Counted from the first letter of the stretch, positions 51,822 to 60,436 are shown. The stretch: DNA of 64,000 nt from Anaerolineaceae bacterium (GCA_020634165.1 JACKCF010000001.1:1178001-1242000), one strand, 5' to 3'. Translations and numbers: made by a program. Notes: a model not told the origin generated them from the sequence alone.

Positions 51822-52397
51822 GTGGCTGACGAGATCGACATCGCCATATTGAATGCGGCAAAACACGGTGACAAACTGGCCTTTGATCGCATTCAGCAGC
51901 ACTACGAAGACCATGCCAGTCGATTTGCATATCGGCTCGTGGGCGGGTCGCTGGTAGTGGACGACATCGTTCAGAATGCGTTCCTGGCGTTGTGGCTCAA
52001 TATCGAGCGGATCGAGAATATCTCTCATTTGCGCAGCTTTTTATTCCGTGTACTCCGTAACCAGAGTTATGACATTCTGCGCAAACAGGGACGCTTCGAT
52101 AAGGTCGGGCTGGATGCGGTGCAGCCGCTGAGGCTCACTCAGCAGGGCGGCCAGCCATCGCCGGAAGATGCGCTGCATTGGTCGATGGTGTTTGAACTGG
52201 TTGAACAGGCGATGGATCGTCTGCCAGAGCAGCAGCGACAAACGCTGATAATGATCTACCAGTTCGGCCTGACCTATGCGGAAGTCGCTGACGTCATGGA
52301 TATCAGCATCGGCACAGTGAAGTCGCGGGTGTTCCACGCTCGTAAACAGCTTTTGCGACTGCTACCTCCTGAGATTATCGACGGGCTTACCAACTGA
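51822..52397 (+). CDS. ECF-type RNA polymerase sigma factor
   Basis: About 191 residues. GTG 51822 is preferred, with AGGAGG nine bases upstream; an ATG at 51804 is possible. It has a sigma-2 region (DDIVQNAFLALWLNIERIEN, then LRSFLFRVLRNQSYDILRKQ) and a sigma-4 region (LPEQQRQTLIMIYQFGLTYA, then DISIGTVKSRVFHARKQLL). It directs RNA polymerase to stress or surface genes; the target promoters are unknown. No transmembrane anti-sigma gene follows; instead there is a soluble 144-residue protein 12 bases downstream. Confidence 0.9.
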   Translation: MADEIDIAILNAAKHGDKLAFDRIQQHYEDHASRFAYRLVGGSLVVDDIVQNAFLALWLNIERIENISHLRSFLFRVLRNQSYDILRKQGRFDKVGLDAVQPLRLTQQGGQPSPEDALHWSMVFELVEQAMDRLPEQQRQTLIMIYQFGLTYAEVADVMDISIGTVKSRVFHARKQLLRLLPPEIIDGLTN

Positions 52398-52409
52398 GGA
52401 GATTTTCAA

Positions 52410-52844
52410 ATGTCTGACATTACAACCGATCAACTGCGTACGCTGCTGCGGCTGGTGGCACCTCTGCGCGAACTCAAGAAAAGCGTCGAGCATAGCCTGC
52501 ACCTCGATACATTCCGAGGGACAAGCAAGCTGATCGTCAAGAACTACAGCAGCCTTCAGAAATCTGTTGCCAGCATCATTGGTGATGATTATTCGGCCTC
52601 GTTGGCACTGGACCTGGATGCGGATGCCACCGAACGCGAGACTGTTTCGCAGGTGTCGATGGCCGCAGGGCAGTTGCTGGCCTATCTGGTCAGCTATACA
52701 GGCGCACCCGACAGCAGTGACGGTTCGACGCTGATTAGCACTGCTCCCCAGATCACGATTAACGCATCGGGAACGACGGAAGAAAATAAAGAGCGCATCA
52801 TGAATCTGGTGCGTGATGCTTTGAAAGAGGAAAAAAGCGAGTAG
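52410..52844 (+). CDS. Small soluble protein encoded with the ECF sigma factor
   Basis: 144 residues, with a GAGGAG ribosome site and only 12 bases after the sigma gene. It is helical at the start (TTDQLRTLLRLVAPLRELKK), has a middle stretch VKNYSSLQKSVASIIGDDYS, then a Gly/Ser/Thr-rich segment and a helical acidic C-terminus (EENKERIMNLVRDALKEEKS). It has no transmembrane segment, zinc motif (HxxxCxxC) or signal peptide, so it is not a classical anti-sigma. Co-transcription suggests a partner or regulator. No family was recognised. Confidence 0.6.
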   Translation: MSDITTDQLRTLLRLVAPLRELKKSVEHSLHLDTFRGTSKLIVKNYSSLQKSVASIIGDDYSASLALDLDADATERETVSQVSMAAGQLLAYLVSYTGAPDSSDGSTLISTAPQITINASGTTEENKERIMNLVRDALKEEKSE

Positions 52845-52848
52845 TGAA

Positions 52849-52874
52849 AAGGGCGCAGTCAGCGCCCTTCTTTA
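52849..52874. terminator. Bidirectional terminator
   Basis: An 8-pair perfect stem AAGGGCGC/GCGCCCTT around AGTCA, with flanking A- and T-rich sequence. It separates the sigma-factor operon from the convergent acyl-CoA synthetase gene. Confidence 0.85.
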
Positions 52875-54677
52875 CACAGATGCCTCGGCGGGGGCGCTGT
52901 CCTCTTTGTCACGGCGGCGGCGACCTTTTCCTTCGATACTTGGCAGCAGGCGGCGCATCAGTTTGCCCGCGTCGTTATAGGGCAGCTCATCACAGAAGAT
53001 GAAGCGGCGCGGAATCTCATAGGGGGCCAGATACGGCTTGCAGTGATTAATCAGGTCGCCCTGTTTGAGGTTGCTCCCTGGTTTGGCGATGATCCAGGCT
53101 TGCAGGGCTTCCTGGCCTTCTACGCGCGGGTGCGGAATATGCCACACACCCGCATCGGCCACATCAGGATGCTCCTTAAGGATGTTTTCGACTGGACCAG
53201 GATACACATTAAAGCCGCCGATAAGCGCCATGTCTTTCTTGCGGTCCGTCAGATAAAAATAACCATCCTCATCCATGTAGCCGATGTCACCCGTATAGAC
53301 CCACATCTTGCCCTCATACTCGCGCAGAACATTGGCGGTTTCTTCTGGCTGTTTGTAGTAACCGTTCATTAGATTCGGCGCGTTTAGGATGACCTCACCC
53401 TGTTCACCAACGGGCATTTCCTGGGTGCCCGTTTCCAGGTCCATGATGCGGCAGTCCACATCAATCATGGGGATGCCGACCGAGTAATCTCGGTTGGGCG
53501 GTCCAATCAGAGGATTGGCATGGTTGCCAGCAGGTACTTCACTAAGGCCGTAGCCTTCGCGGACTTCGGCGCCTGTCTTACGCATGGCTTCCGTAATGGA
53601 CGGGTGCAGAGGGGCCGCGCCGCAGATGGTGATTTTTGAGCTTTTCATGTTGACTTCGCCATTGACCATGCGCGGGTGGGTACCAATCGCATGGAACATC
53701 ATCGGCACGCCCAGGGTGATGTTCGGCTTATACACGTCGATCAGGTCAACAACGTGATTCATATCGCGTGGGTCTGGCACCAGGATAATCTTCCATCCGG
53801 CATTCGTCGCCTGATGCACCAGTACGATCAAGCCATAGATATGGAACATCGGCAGCATTGCCAGGACGATGCGCTTCTCGCTGGACGGCATGGTGCCTTT
53901 TGGCCATTCGACGTCAAGCCAGCCCTCGATCTGCTTGGTGCTGGCGCATAATGCCCGATGGCTGGCCAGTACCGCTTTGGGGTCGCCAGTGGTGCCGCCT
54001 GTATATTGCATAAAGGCGATGTCATCCGGCGAAATATCGACTTCTGGTTTTTTCTTGCGATACTTTTTAAGTACATCTTGCAGCCAGTAGTCGCCAACTT
54101 CGATTTTCTCTAAAAAGTGGCCACCAGGCTTTTCCTGTGTTCGGGTGAAGGCAATCCGCACCAGCCGATGAAAATACTCTTTGATGTTGCTGACAATGAT
54201 GCGCTTAATCTGGGTGGTGTGCTGAATTTCCTTGAAGGTGCTGTACATATTGGTCAGGGTAAGCACCATAACCGCGTCAGCCTGGTCGGCCAGTTTGCCC
54301 AGCTTCTTGGCCGGGTAGGCTGGATTCATCGTGCAGACGACGCCACCCGCTTTGAGGATGCCAAAGTACGAGATGATGAAGTTCGCTGTATTGGGCATGC
54401 ACAGGCCGACTGTCTGGCCTTTTTCCAGCCCCAGGTCGATGAGACCCGCAGCCAGCGCATCACTGAGTTGGTCCAGTTCATGGAATGTCATCTCATAGGC
54501 ACGATGGCCGAAAACAGGCAGACGCACCGACGTCACCAGGGCGGTGCGGTTTTTGGGCACTCGCTTTGCGGTCTCGCGGAGGAAGTCAGGAACTATCATT
54601 TCAGGGTAGGGCTTAAGCGAGGCTGGCACGCCAGCCGGATAGTGCTTAAGCCAGGGGCGATCTGCGTATGTAACCAC
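52872..54677 (-). CDS. Long-chain acyl-CoA synthetase (FadD-like)
   Basis: 601 residues from GTG 54677, which has GGAG nine bases upstream; TTG codons at 54692 and 54683 are other choices. ANL motifs: FMQYTGGTTGDPKAVLAS, GYGLSEVPAGN, TGDIGYMDEDGYFYLTDRKK, then DMALIGGFNVYPGPVE and YNDAGKLMRRL with the A10 Lys. The architecture and length match the long-chain fatty-acid CoA ligases of the FadD group, longer than the two ligases at 24.97 and 28.2 kb. The C-terminus is basic and Glu-rich. It is monocistronic and may feed the beta-oxidation enzymes at 10-16 kb. Confidence 0.9.
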   Translation of the reverse strand: MVTYADRPWLKHYPAGVPASLKPYPEMIVPDFLRETAKRVPKNRTALVTSVRLPVFGHRAYEMTFHELDQLSDALAAGLIDLGLEKGQTVGLCMPNTANFIISYFGILKAGGVVCTMNPAYPAKKLGKLADQADAVMVLTLTNMYSTFKEIQHTTQIKRIIVSNIKEYFHRLVRIAFTRTQEKPGGHFLEKIEVGDYWLQDVLKKYRKKKPEVDISPDDIAFMQYTGGTTGDPKAVLASHRALCASTKQIEGWLDVEWPKGTMPSSEKRIVLAMLPMFHIYGLIVLVHQATNAGWKIILVPDPRDMNHVVDLIDVYKPNITLGVPMMFHAIGTHPRMVNGEVNMKSSKITICGAAPLHPSITEAMRKTGAEVREGYGLSEVPAGNHANPLIGPPNRDYSVGIPMIDVDCRIMDLETGTQEMPVGEQGEVILNAPNLMNGYYKQPEETANVLREYEGKMWVYTGDIGYMDEDGYFYLTDRKKDMALIGGFNVYPGPVENILKEHPDVADAGVWHIPHPRVEGQEALQAWIIAKPGSNLKQGDLINHCKPYLAPYEIPRRFIFCDELPYNDAGKLMRRLLPSIEGKGRRRRDKEDSAPAEASV

Positions 54678-54990
54678 AGCCAACTTCTCCAAAAAAGTGA
54701 ACCTGTGCGGCCCAAGCTGTGTCTAAAGAGTTAGAAAGAATCAACAAAGGGCGTCACAGCTCATTAATCATGCGCTTGCCAGGGTAGTTGTTGCCCCTAA
54801 CATGAGCATGAGAACCGTTTTCAGATTACAATAGTGATATAGTCAGACGTCGAAATGACATAATAAGTGTCATGTTCGGCGGCGCTTAACCTTAACCTAT
54901 CAGGGCTATCACGCGCAAGAGTCGGGGTGTGTTCTGAAGGATCACAGGTCAAACTCGTAGGGGATTGCAGATTCGGGAGGATAGTTGGTT
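54678..54990. other. Intergenic region before LysM gene
   Basis: 313 bases between divergent genes (acyl-CoA synthetase and LysM). It holds an inverted repeat at 54855-54873 (ATGACA, seven bases, TGTCAT), a possible regulator site. No clear -10/-35 pair, RNA or small gene was found. Confidence 0.45.
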
Positions 54991-55557
54991 ATGAAGACTT
55001 CGTTCGTTCGTTTAGTCGTATTAGTTGCCATTATGCTGTTAGGTGTCTCTGCTGTTAGTGCCCAGTACCAGACGCACATCGTACAGCCGGGTGAAACGCT
55101 CTCACAGATTGCTGTGAATTATGGCGTCAACCTGACCACGCTGGCCCAGATAAACAACATCTCGAACCCCAGTCGTATCTATCCAGGCCAGCGGCTGGTG
55201 ATCCCACAGGGATATGTGCCTCCGGTGACGGTCGCGACGTATTACGTGCAGCCCGGTGATACGCTTCAAAAAATCGCTGTGCGCTATGGAACCACATGGC
55301 AGGCCCTGGCAGCTTACAATAACATCGCTAATCCCAATCGTATCTGGGTGGGTATGGCCATTCAGATTCCAGGTACGGGCTATCAGCCGCCTGTTTATCC
55401 ACAACCCCAGCCATCGAATTACTACTATGTCCAGTATGGCGATACCATGCTGCGGATTGCAGCACGCTTCGGTGTGAATGTCTGGCGACTGGCAGAAGCC
55501 AATGGCATCTATAACCTGAACTGGATTTATGCGGGCCAGCGGTTGATTATTCCCTAG
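54991..55557 (+). CDS. Secreted three-LysM protein
   Basis: 188 residues from the ATG at 54991 with GGGAGG ten bases upstream; TTG 54985 lies too close to that site. A signal peptide (LVVLVAIMLLGVSAVSAQ) is followed by three LysM modules of about 45 residues: THIVQPGETLSQIAVNYGVN, TYYVQPGDTLQKIAVRYGTT and YYYVQYGDTMLRIAARFGVN, each ending in a YPGQRLVIP- or AGQRLIIP-like strand. It has no enzyme domain. Probably bound to peptidoglycan on the surface. Confidence 0.85.
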   Translation: MKTSFVRLVVLVAIMLLGVSAVSAQYQTHIVQPGETLSQIAVNYGVNLTTLAQINNISNPSRIYPGQRLVIPQGYVPPVTVATYYVQPGDTLQKIAVRYGTTWQALAAYNNIANPNRIWVGMAIQIPGTGYQPPVYPQPQPSNYYYVQYGDTMLRIAARFGVNVWRLAEANGIYNLNWIYAGQRLIIP

Positions 55558-55569
55558 CCGCGCCAGTTG

Positions 55570-56367
55570 ATGACTGAACTGATATGTATCGGCGTACCTT
55601 ACTGGCTCGGCAGCAAGGCAGACTATACCGGCTCTGTTGAAGTGCTGCAGGCCAGCGGCATTGCGGACGAACTACAGGCTGAGTGGATCGACATCGCGCC
55701 GGATTTTGACGCGGTGCCTGATCCACTTATTGCTGTTAACAGGGCGCTGGCGGAAGCGATCCAGGCGCACGCTGACAAAGTGCCGTTTATCTTCGCTGGC
55801 GATTGTACGAGTTGCCTGGGGGCCGTTCGTGGGTTGGCTTATCAGGACCCGGCGATTGTGTGGTTTGATGCGCATGGTGACTTCAACACGCCGGAGACAA
55901 CCCTCAGCGGCTTCTTAGGCGGGATGCCATTGGCGGCGCTGGTTGGCAGGGGTAATCAACATTGGCTGGAAGGCGTCGGCCTGAGACCGTTGGCAGAGCA
56001 TGACGTCATCATTACCGATGTGCGCGACTTGGACCCTGCTGAAGCCGAACTTCTGCATCACAGTGATGTGATTGTCCTAAAAAATGTAGCGGACCTCCTG
56101 ACGATTGATCTACCCCAAAAGCCGATCTATATCCACTTCGATACTGATATTACCCATCTGGACGATCTGCCGGCGGTCAGCTATCCGGCGAAGGGTGGCC
56201 CTCATGTTGATGACATTCTGCCGACGCTGACGCGGCTTGGTCGCAGTGGCAACATCGCCGGAGCTTTGTTCACACTGTGGAACAATTCGCTCCCTGGCGC
56301 AGAAAAGTCCATGCAGACGACGCGGCGGTACATCAAGGCGCTGGCGGAGGCGCTGCAAATGCGCTAA
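55570..56367 (+). CDS. Arginase/agmatinase-superfamily protein
   Basis: 265 residues from the ATG at 55570. It is a ureohydrolase fold with binuclear-metal motifs: FAGDCTSCLG where classic enzymes have GGDHS (Cys79 in place of His), DAHGDFN (Asp100, His102, Asp104) and HFDTDITHLDD. The Cys variant is seen in a group of 'arginase family' proteins of unsettled substrate, so arginase or agmatinase activity should not be assumed. It lies 12 bases after the LysM gene and is followed by a sulfatase gene. Confidence 0.8.
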   Translation: MTELICIGVPYWLGSKADYTGSVEVLQASGIADELQAEWIDIAPDFDAVPDPLIAVNRALAEAIQAHADKVPFIFAGDCTSCLGAVRGLAYQDPAIVWFDAHGDFNTPETTLSGFLGGMPLAALVGRGNQHWLEGVGLRPLAEHDVIITDVRDLDPAEAELLHHSDVIVLKNVADLLTIDLPQKPIYIHFDTDITHLDDLPAVSYPAKGGPHVDDILPTLTRLGRSGNIAGALFTLWNNSLPGAEKSMQTTRRYIKALAEALQMR

Positions 56368-56404
56368 AAAGAGGCCAAATGATCCTTTTTGGAAGGGCCT
56401 CCTG

Positions 56405-57892
56405 ATGCGTATTCTTTACATTGATATTGATTCGATGCGGCCAGATCACCTGTCGTGCTATGGCTACCATCGTCAGACCTCCCCAAATATCGACGCCCTC
56501 GCTGCTGAGGGCGTGCGCTTCACGAATTTTTACGCCTCGGATTCGCCGTGCCTGCCCAGCAGAACGGCATTTTTCTTGAGCAGCTTCGGCCTGGTGACGG
56601 GCGTCATCAATCATGGTGGCAGTTACGCCGATTTACCGTTACAGGGGCCGAGTCGCGGATTCCGTACCACTATCGCGGAAAATACCCTCGGCACGACATT
56701 GGGGCGGCTCGGCTATAAGACCATTAGCATCAGCCCATTCCCCAAACGCCATACGGCTTATCAAATCTGGTATGGATTCACTGAAACGTATGATACAGGG
56801 CGTCATGGCGGCGAAAACGCCGATGAGATGTTCCCTCCGCTGGAAAAATGGCTCAAGGCCAATGGCACCGACGATAATTGGTTCCTGCACTTCAACATGT
56901 GGGACCCGCATACCCCTTATGACACACCTGACGACTACCTCAATCCCTTCACCGATGATCCTATTGATGATTGGCTGACACAGGACGTCATCGATCAGCA
57001 GAATGCCAGCTTTGGGCCGCATAGCGCGACCGAGGTTCCAGGCTATACCGATGAGATGTGGAGCGGCTGGAAGTGGGGCGTCGGCAGCATCAAAAACCTG
57101 GGCGATGCCAAGGCCCATATGGATGGCTATGATACGGGCATTCATTATTCTGACTACTACGTGGGTAAAATCGTCGCGCTGCTGAAAGAACTCGGCATCT
57201 ACGAAGAGACGGCCATTATCATCAGCGCCGATCATGGTGAAAATCAGGGCGAGTTGAACATCTGGGGCGATCATCAGACGGCAGACCAGTGCACCAATCG
57301 ACTGCCACTGGTTGTACGCTGGCCAGGTATCACGGACGCTGTTGCGGGCCAGGAACGAAGTGCATTCCACTACCATCTGGACCTGCCGGCGACGCTTGTC
57401 GATATTCTGGGTGGCACGGCGCCGGATATGTGGTCTGGCCAGAGCTTCGCCTCCTCACTCCAGGGCCTGGACAAAGGTCGTGATTATCTGGTCATCAGCC
57501 AGGGCGCCTGGAGCTGCCAGCGCTCTGTGCGTTGGGATGATTGGCTGCTGATCCGCACTTATCACACAGGTATGAAGCACTTCCCGGAGTACATGCTGTT
57601 TGATGTGGTCAACGATCCGCACGAGACGACCAACCTGGCTAGCCAGAAGCCAGAAGTCGTGGCACAGGGCTTACTGCGGCTCGATCAGTGGATGGGCGAG
57701 CAGATGCCACGCGCGCTGCGGGGCGATCCTTTCTGGGGCGTGATCCAGGAGGGCGGACCGCTGCATGCCAATATCTACAGCGACGACTGGAAGCATTATC
57801 TGGTTCGTTTGCGCGAAACAGGGCGTGGTCATCACGCCGATATGCTCGAAAAATTTGGTGGCAAGCCATTTACGAGTGGACTCGATGATTGA
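56405..57892 (+). CDS. Type I sulfatase family protein
   Basis: 495 residues from the ATG at 56405 (MRILYIDIDSMRPDHLSCYG); the earlier frame start inside the ureohydrolase gene is not real. It has the alkaline-phosphatase fold with the first metal motif DIDSMRPDHL, formylglycine motif Cys49-x-Pro-Ser-Arg (SPCLPSRTAF) and ISADHGENQGE. The Cys form needs formylglycine-generating enzyme for activity. There is no signal peptide, so it may act in the cytoplasm on a sulfate or phosphate ester, or on another alkaline-phosphatase-type substrate. The stop overlaps the start of the GNAT gene. Confidence 0.88.
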   Translation: MRILYIDIDSMRPDHLSCYGYHRQTSPNIDALAAEGVRFTNFYASDSPCLPSRTAFFLSSFGLVTGVINHGGSYADLPLQGPSRGFRTTIAENTLGTTLGRLGYKTISISPFPKRHTAYQIWYGFTETYDTGRHGGENADEMFPPLEKWLKANGTDDNWFLHFNMWDPHTPYDTPDDYLNPFTDDPIDDWLTQDVIDQQNASFGPHSATEVPGYTDEMWSGWKWGVGSIKNLGDAKAHMDGYDTGIHYSDYYVGKIVALLKELGIYEETAIIISADHGENQGELNIWGDHQTADQCTNRLPLVVRWPGITDAVAGQERSAFHYHLDLPATLVDILGGTAPDMWSGQSFASSLQGLDKGRDYLVISQGAWSCQRSVRWDDWLLIRTYHTGMKHFPEYMLFDVVNDPHETTNLASQKPEVVAQGLLRLDQWMGEQMPRALRGDPFWGVIQEGGPLHANIYSDDWKHYLVRLRETGRGHHADMLEKFGGKPFTSGLDD

Positions 57893-58418
57893 AATCAAGC
57901 TGCTGCCGCACGAAGACATCGTGCGCATCATGGATATCGACCGCAGTGAGTTTATTCCAGCGACCTATACCTATGAAAATGGGCAGTTGGTGCGGCATGA
58001 GACGCCGCACGACTGCCCAACCTGGTCGCATGATGACGATCCGCATTGGAGTTATGGGGCGCATATTGCCTACTTTAAGTCCCTGCTGGATGCAGGTGGC
58101 GAGTTGATTGGCGCGGTTGAGGGTGAGCGATTAGTGGCCTTTGCAGTGCTGCGTTACCAGCTCGTGGACGACATGGCCCAGTTGGGGGCGTTGTTCGTGA
58201 GCAATGGCTATCGTCGGCAGGGACTGGCTCACAAACTATGCGCGGAAGTCGACCGGCTGGCGAGAGAGTACGGCGCAAAGCGCATGTATGTCTCGGCGAC
58301 GCCCTCGGAATCAGCGATGGGTTTTTATCGCAGCCAGGGGTTCCAGCCGACGGATACACCGCATCCTGAGCTGTTCGAGCGCGAGCCGGAAGATATTCAC
58401 ATGGTCAAGCGGCTGTAA
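57885..58418 (+). CDS. GNAT-family N-acetyltransferase
   Basis: 177 residues. The start ATG 57885 overlaps the sulfatase stop. The acetyl-CoA-binding loop is clear: MAQLGALFVSNGYRRQGLAH (RRQGLA motif) followed by LAREYGAKRMYVSATPSESA and GFYRSQGFQPTD. The N-terminus has an unusual stretch rich in His/Asp (HDCPTWSHDDDPHWSYG). The substrate is unknown. Coupling to the sulfatase suggests a shared small-molecule or glycan pathway (inference). Confidence 0.85.
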   Translation: MIEIKLLPHEDIVRIMDIDRSEFIPATYTYENGQLVRHETPHDCPTWSHDDDPHWSYGAHIAYFKSLLDAGGELIGAVEGERLVAFAVLRYQLVDDMAQLGALFVSNGYRRQGLAHKLCAEVDRLAREYGAKRMYVSATPSESAMGFYRSQGFQPTDTPHPELFEREPEDIHMVKRL

Positions 58419-58477
58419 TGAATGACGGAACTTTTCTTGTATACTAGGGATCAACTTGTTGATAGGTGCGAATACGT

Positions 58478-58762
58478 ATGAAAGCATCATCACCTGAAAC
58501 CGTTGATTTGACAAAGTACATCACCCTGGAAACAGACCGTCCGCATATTCGAGGCCGACGCATTCCAGTGGCAACTATCGCTTACAATGCTCGCGATAAC
58601 GGTTGGGATGTTGCTACCTTGATGAATAACTTTGGGTTGTCACAGGCGGAAGTCTTGGCAGCGTTGCTCTATTATCAGGAGCATGTCAATGAGATTGATG
58701 TGCAGGAGCAGGATTATCAGGTGCAATTAGACCGCCAGTACGAGCAGCATGGCTGCAATTAA
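58478..58762 (+). CDS. DUF433 protein (antitoxin-like)
   Basis: 94 residues from the ATG at 58478. It has the DUF433 pattern: YITLETDRPHIRGRRIPVAT, DNGWDVATLMNNFGLSQAEV, then LAALLYYQEHVNEID. DUF433 proteins have a winged HTH-like fold and are usually paired with a PIN-like DUF5615 toxin encoded just downstream, with overlapping ends. Here the toxin gene begins inside the stop region but is broken. Confidence 0.85.
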   Translation: MKASSPETVDLTKYITLETDRPHIRGRRIPVATIAYNARDNGWDVATLMNNFGLSQAEVLAALLYYQEHVNEIDVQEQDYQVQLDRQYEQHGCN

Positions 58763-58853
58763 ATACTATTTTGATGAGCACAAGGCAAAAGTGGTATTGC
58801 TTTCCAAACTTTTGACAAAAGTGCTTTCAATGGTAATAATCAGATTTAAGTAG
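58749..58853 (+). pseudogene. Remnant of DUF5615 PIN-like toxin gene
   Basis: An ATG at 58749 overlaps the DUF433 gene in the +1 frame, the arrangement usual for this pair. The frame reads MAAIKYYFDEHKAKVVLLSK and stops after 34 residues at 58851-58853. IKYYFDEH is the typical N-terminal strand and first acidic residue of DUF5615 proteins, which are about 110 residues; the remainder is missing. A consensus promoter (58812-58840) for the next gene lies in the remnant. I infer the toxin was lost by deletion. Confidence 0.6.
58812..58840 (+). promoter_or_regulatory. Consensus promoter in toxin remnant
   Basis: A perfect -35 TTGACA (58812-58817), 17-base spacer and AATAAT (58835-58840), 77 bases before the start at 58917. 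Confidence 0.7.
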
Positions 58854-58916
58854 TTTTTTAGACTACATGACAAGCATTATGCTGTGACTTTGTCGTTGGC
58901 AAAAAGGTATTTCATC

Positions 58917-59486
58917 ATGGAAGAAGGTCGTAGCAATATTGCGCTTATCGTAGCTATTATTGGTGCTGCGGCAACTATCATTGCAGCCCTTATCGGTGTC
59001 TTACCAGACGTTCTAACATCACCTGATATTCCTACAGTAACACCGACTCAGATAGCTACCACTGCAAGCATGGCGCCTACTGTTTTGGCGACGAGCACTA
59101 GCACACCAATTGATATATCTGTTAAGGAAAATTCAATAGATGATTTAGATGCTATCCCTTCTATACAGGCTAATACCCAACAACCAAGTATTGATAACTC
59201 CATCAATGTGACTACTGATTATCCTTGTGAAGCACAGATTATAGCGCCTTCAGGTTCCTTTGTTACAGCAATAAGTGAAGTTAGATTAAGACCACAAACA
59301 GCTTCAAGACTTAGTGCTTCCCCTGCAAATCCACTAGATATAGGCACAACTGTAATTATTTTGCGAAAAGATTTGTTAGTGAATCCGTCCGAAAACTGGT
59401 ATGAAGTGGCTAATGAACAGAATGCCTATTTGGGTTGGATACCAGGTACATACTTGAATTTCTCAAATTTTTGTCCAGACAATTGA
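58917..59486 (+). CDS. Membrane-anchored SH3b-like protein, AT-rich
   Basis: 189 residues from the ATG at 58917 (AAAAGG nine bases upstream; the earlier start at 58884 is unlikely). One hydrophobic segment (about 8-31, NIALIVAIIGAAATIIAALI) makes an N-terminal anchor. A Thr/Ser/Pro linker (about 38-75) leads to an SH3b-like domain (SEVRLRPQTASRLSASPANP to WYEVANEQNAYLGWIPGTYL). Base composition is AT-rich compared with neighbours, suggesting transfer. Confidence 0.7.
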   Translation: MEEGRSNIALIVAIIGAAATIIAALIGVLPDVLTSPDIPTVTPTQIATTASMAPTVLATSTSTPIDISVKENSIDDLDAIPSIQANTQQPSIDNSINVTTDYPCEAQIIAPSGSFVTAISEVRLRPQTASRLSASPANPLDIGTTVIILRKDLLVNPSENWYEVANEQNAYLGWIPGTYLNFSNFCPDN

Positions 59487-59510
59487 TGTGATCTAAGGAG
59501 ACACAAGGGT

Positions 59511-60392
59511 ATGGCTAGGATTCTAAAATTTGTCCTGTTTGTGGCAATATTCTTAACTTTCTCTATTGTTTCTGCTCAGACATTGAGTCAAATACCACTC
59601 AAATGTGGTGACATCTTAGAGGCTGAACTTGATTCAGATAATATTGGAATCGAATACATCCTTGAAATGTCTGCTGGAACAAATATAAATCTAGTTGTTG
59701 AGCCTTTGGGAGACGGTTTTAATCCCTTTCTTGTGCTATTAGACTCAGGCCGTGGTCGTATATTTCAGCACAATTTCACTGTTGCGGGAGAGAATGAAGA
59801 ATTACTAGACTATACTGTTTCGTCTTCTAATTCGATTTTACAGATTTTTGGTACCGAGCCCAGGAGTACAGCGAGCTGGAATGACATACCCAATAACATG
59901 GTAGGTACATACTTTGGTGCCTTTTTGATTTCTGTAGACTGCACACTACGTGACGGAACACGTATTCCAGCTGGCAGCACGATTCCAGATCAAGATTTGC
60001 CTGTGCGCCAACAAATTCCGGATTCCGGATTCCCAGGGTTGCCGCCTGTTGACTTCGCTAACGGAATTACAATTCCACTCCTTAAAGGTTCGCCAAATAG
60101 TGGTGCAATCAATCCGGGTTTTGAGAGTGTATTTGGCTATACGTTCGATGGTGTCGCTGGAGATACGGTCTCATTAAGTTTTCAGCGCTTGCAGGGTAAT
60201 GCGAATCTAGGCCTAGCGGTACTTTCGCAAAACAATGAAATTGCATTTATGGCTGCATTAGTGTCATCCTACAACTTGAGCACGACATTTATATTGCCAT
60301 CGGATGGGCAGTATACAATTGGCGTATTCAGGATTGATTTGATTTCAGTTCCCTCTCCAGAAGCAACTTCATTCTCAATTACTGTAGACTAG
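59511..60392 (+). CDS. Secreted beta-sandwich (PPC-like) protein, AT-rich
   Basis: 293 residues with a GGAG site before the ATG. A signal peptide (FVLFVAIFLTFSIVSAQ) is followed by two PPC-like modules: LKCGDILEAELDSDNIGIEY to DYTVSSSNSILQIFG (about 30-115) and PGFESVFGYTFDGVAGDTVS to PSDGQYTIGVFRIDL (about 200-290). The first has a pair of Cys (LKCG, SVDCTL). It is 24 bases after the SH3b gene and shares its low GC, so the two form one unit. No enzyme motif is present. Confidence 0.75.
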   Translation: MARILKFVLFVAIFLTFSIVSAQTLSQIPLKCGDILEAELDSDNIGIEYILEMSAGTNINLVVEPLGDGFNPFLVLLDSGRGRIFQHNFTVAGENEELLDYTVSSSNSILQIFGTEPRSTASWNDIPNNMVGTYFGAFLISVDCTLRDGTRIPAGSTIPDQDLPVRQQIPDSGFPGLPPVDFANGITIPLLKGSPNSGAINPGFESVFGYTFDGVAGDTVSLSFQRLQGNANLGLAVLSQNNEIAFMAALVSSYNLSTTFILPSDGQYTIGVFRIDLISVPSPEATSFSITVD

Positions 60393-60405
60393 ATAGCTCC
60401 GCCAC

Positions 60406-60436
60406 AAAAAGAGCCCTTTGAACTGATCAAAGGGCT
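60406..60436. terminator. Hairpin between secreted and nitrilase genes
   Basis: A perfect 10-pair stem AGCCCTTTGA/TCAAAGGGCT with a five-base loop. The A-run on its left flank gives a T-run on the minus strand, so it best terminates the nitrilase gene, and it may also stop plus-strand transcripts. Confidence 0.75.

Noticed and set aside
58812..58853. Toxin frame continuing by a single frameshift
   Set aside because: No other frame downstream restores DUF5615-like sequence, so a simple frameshift was rejected in favour of deletion.
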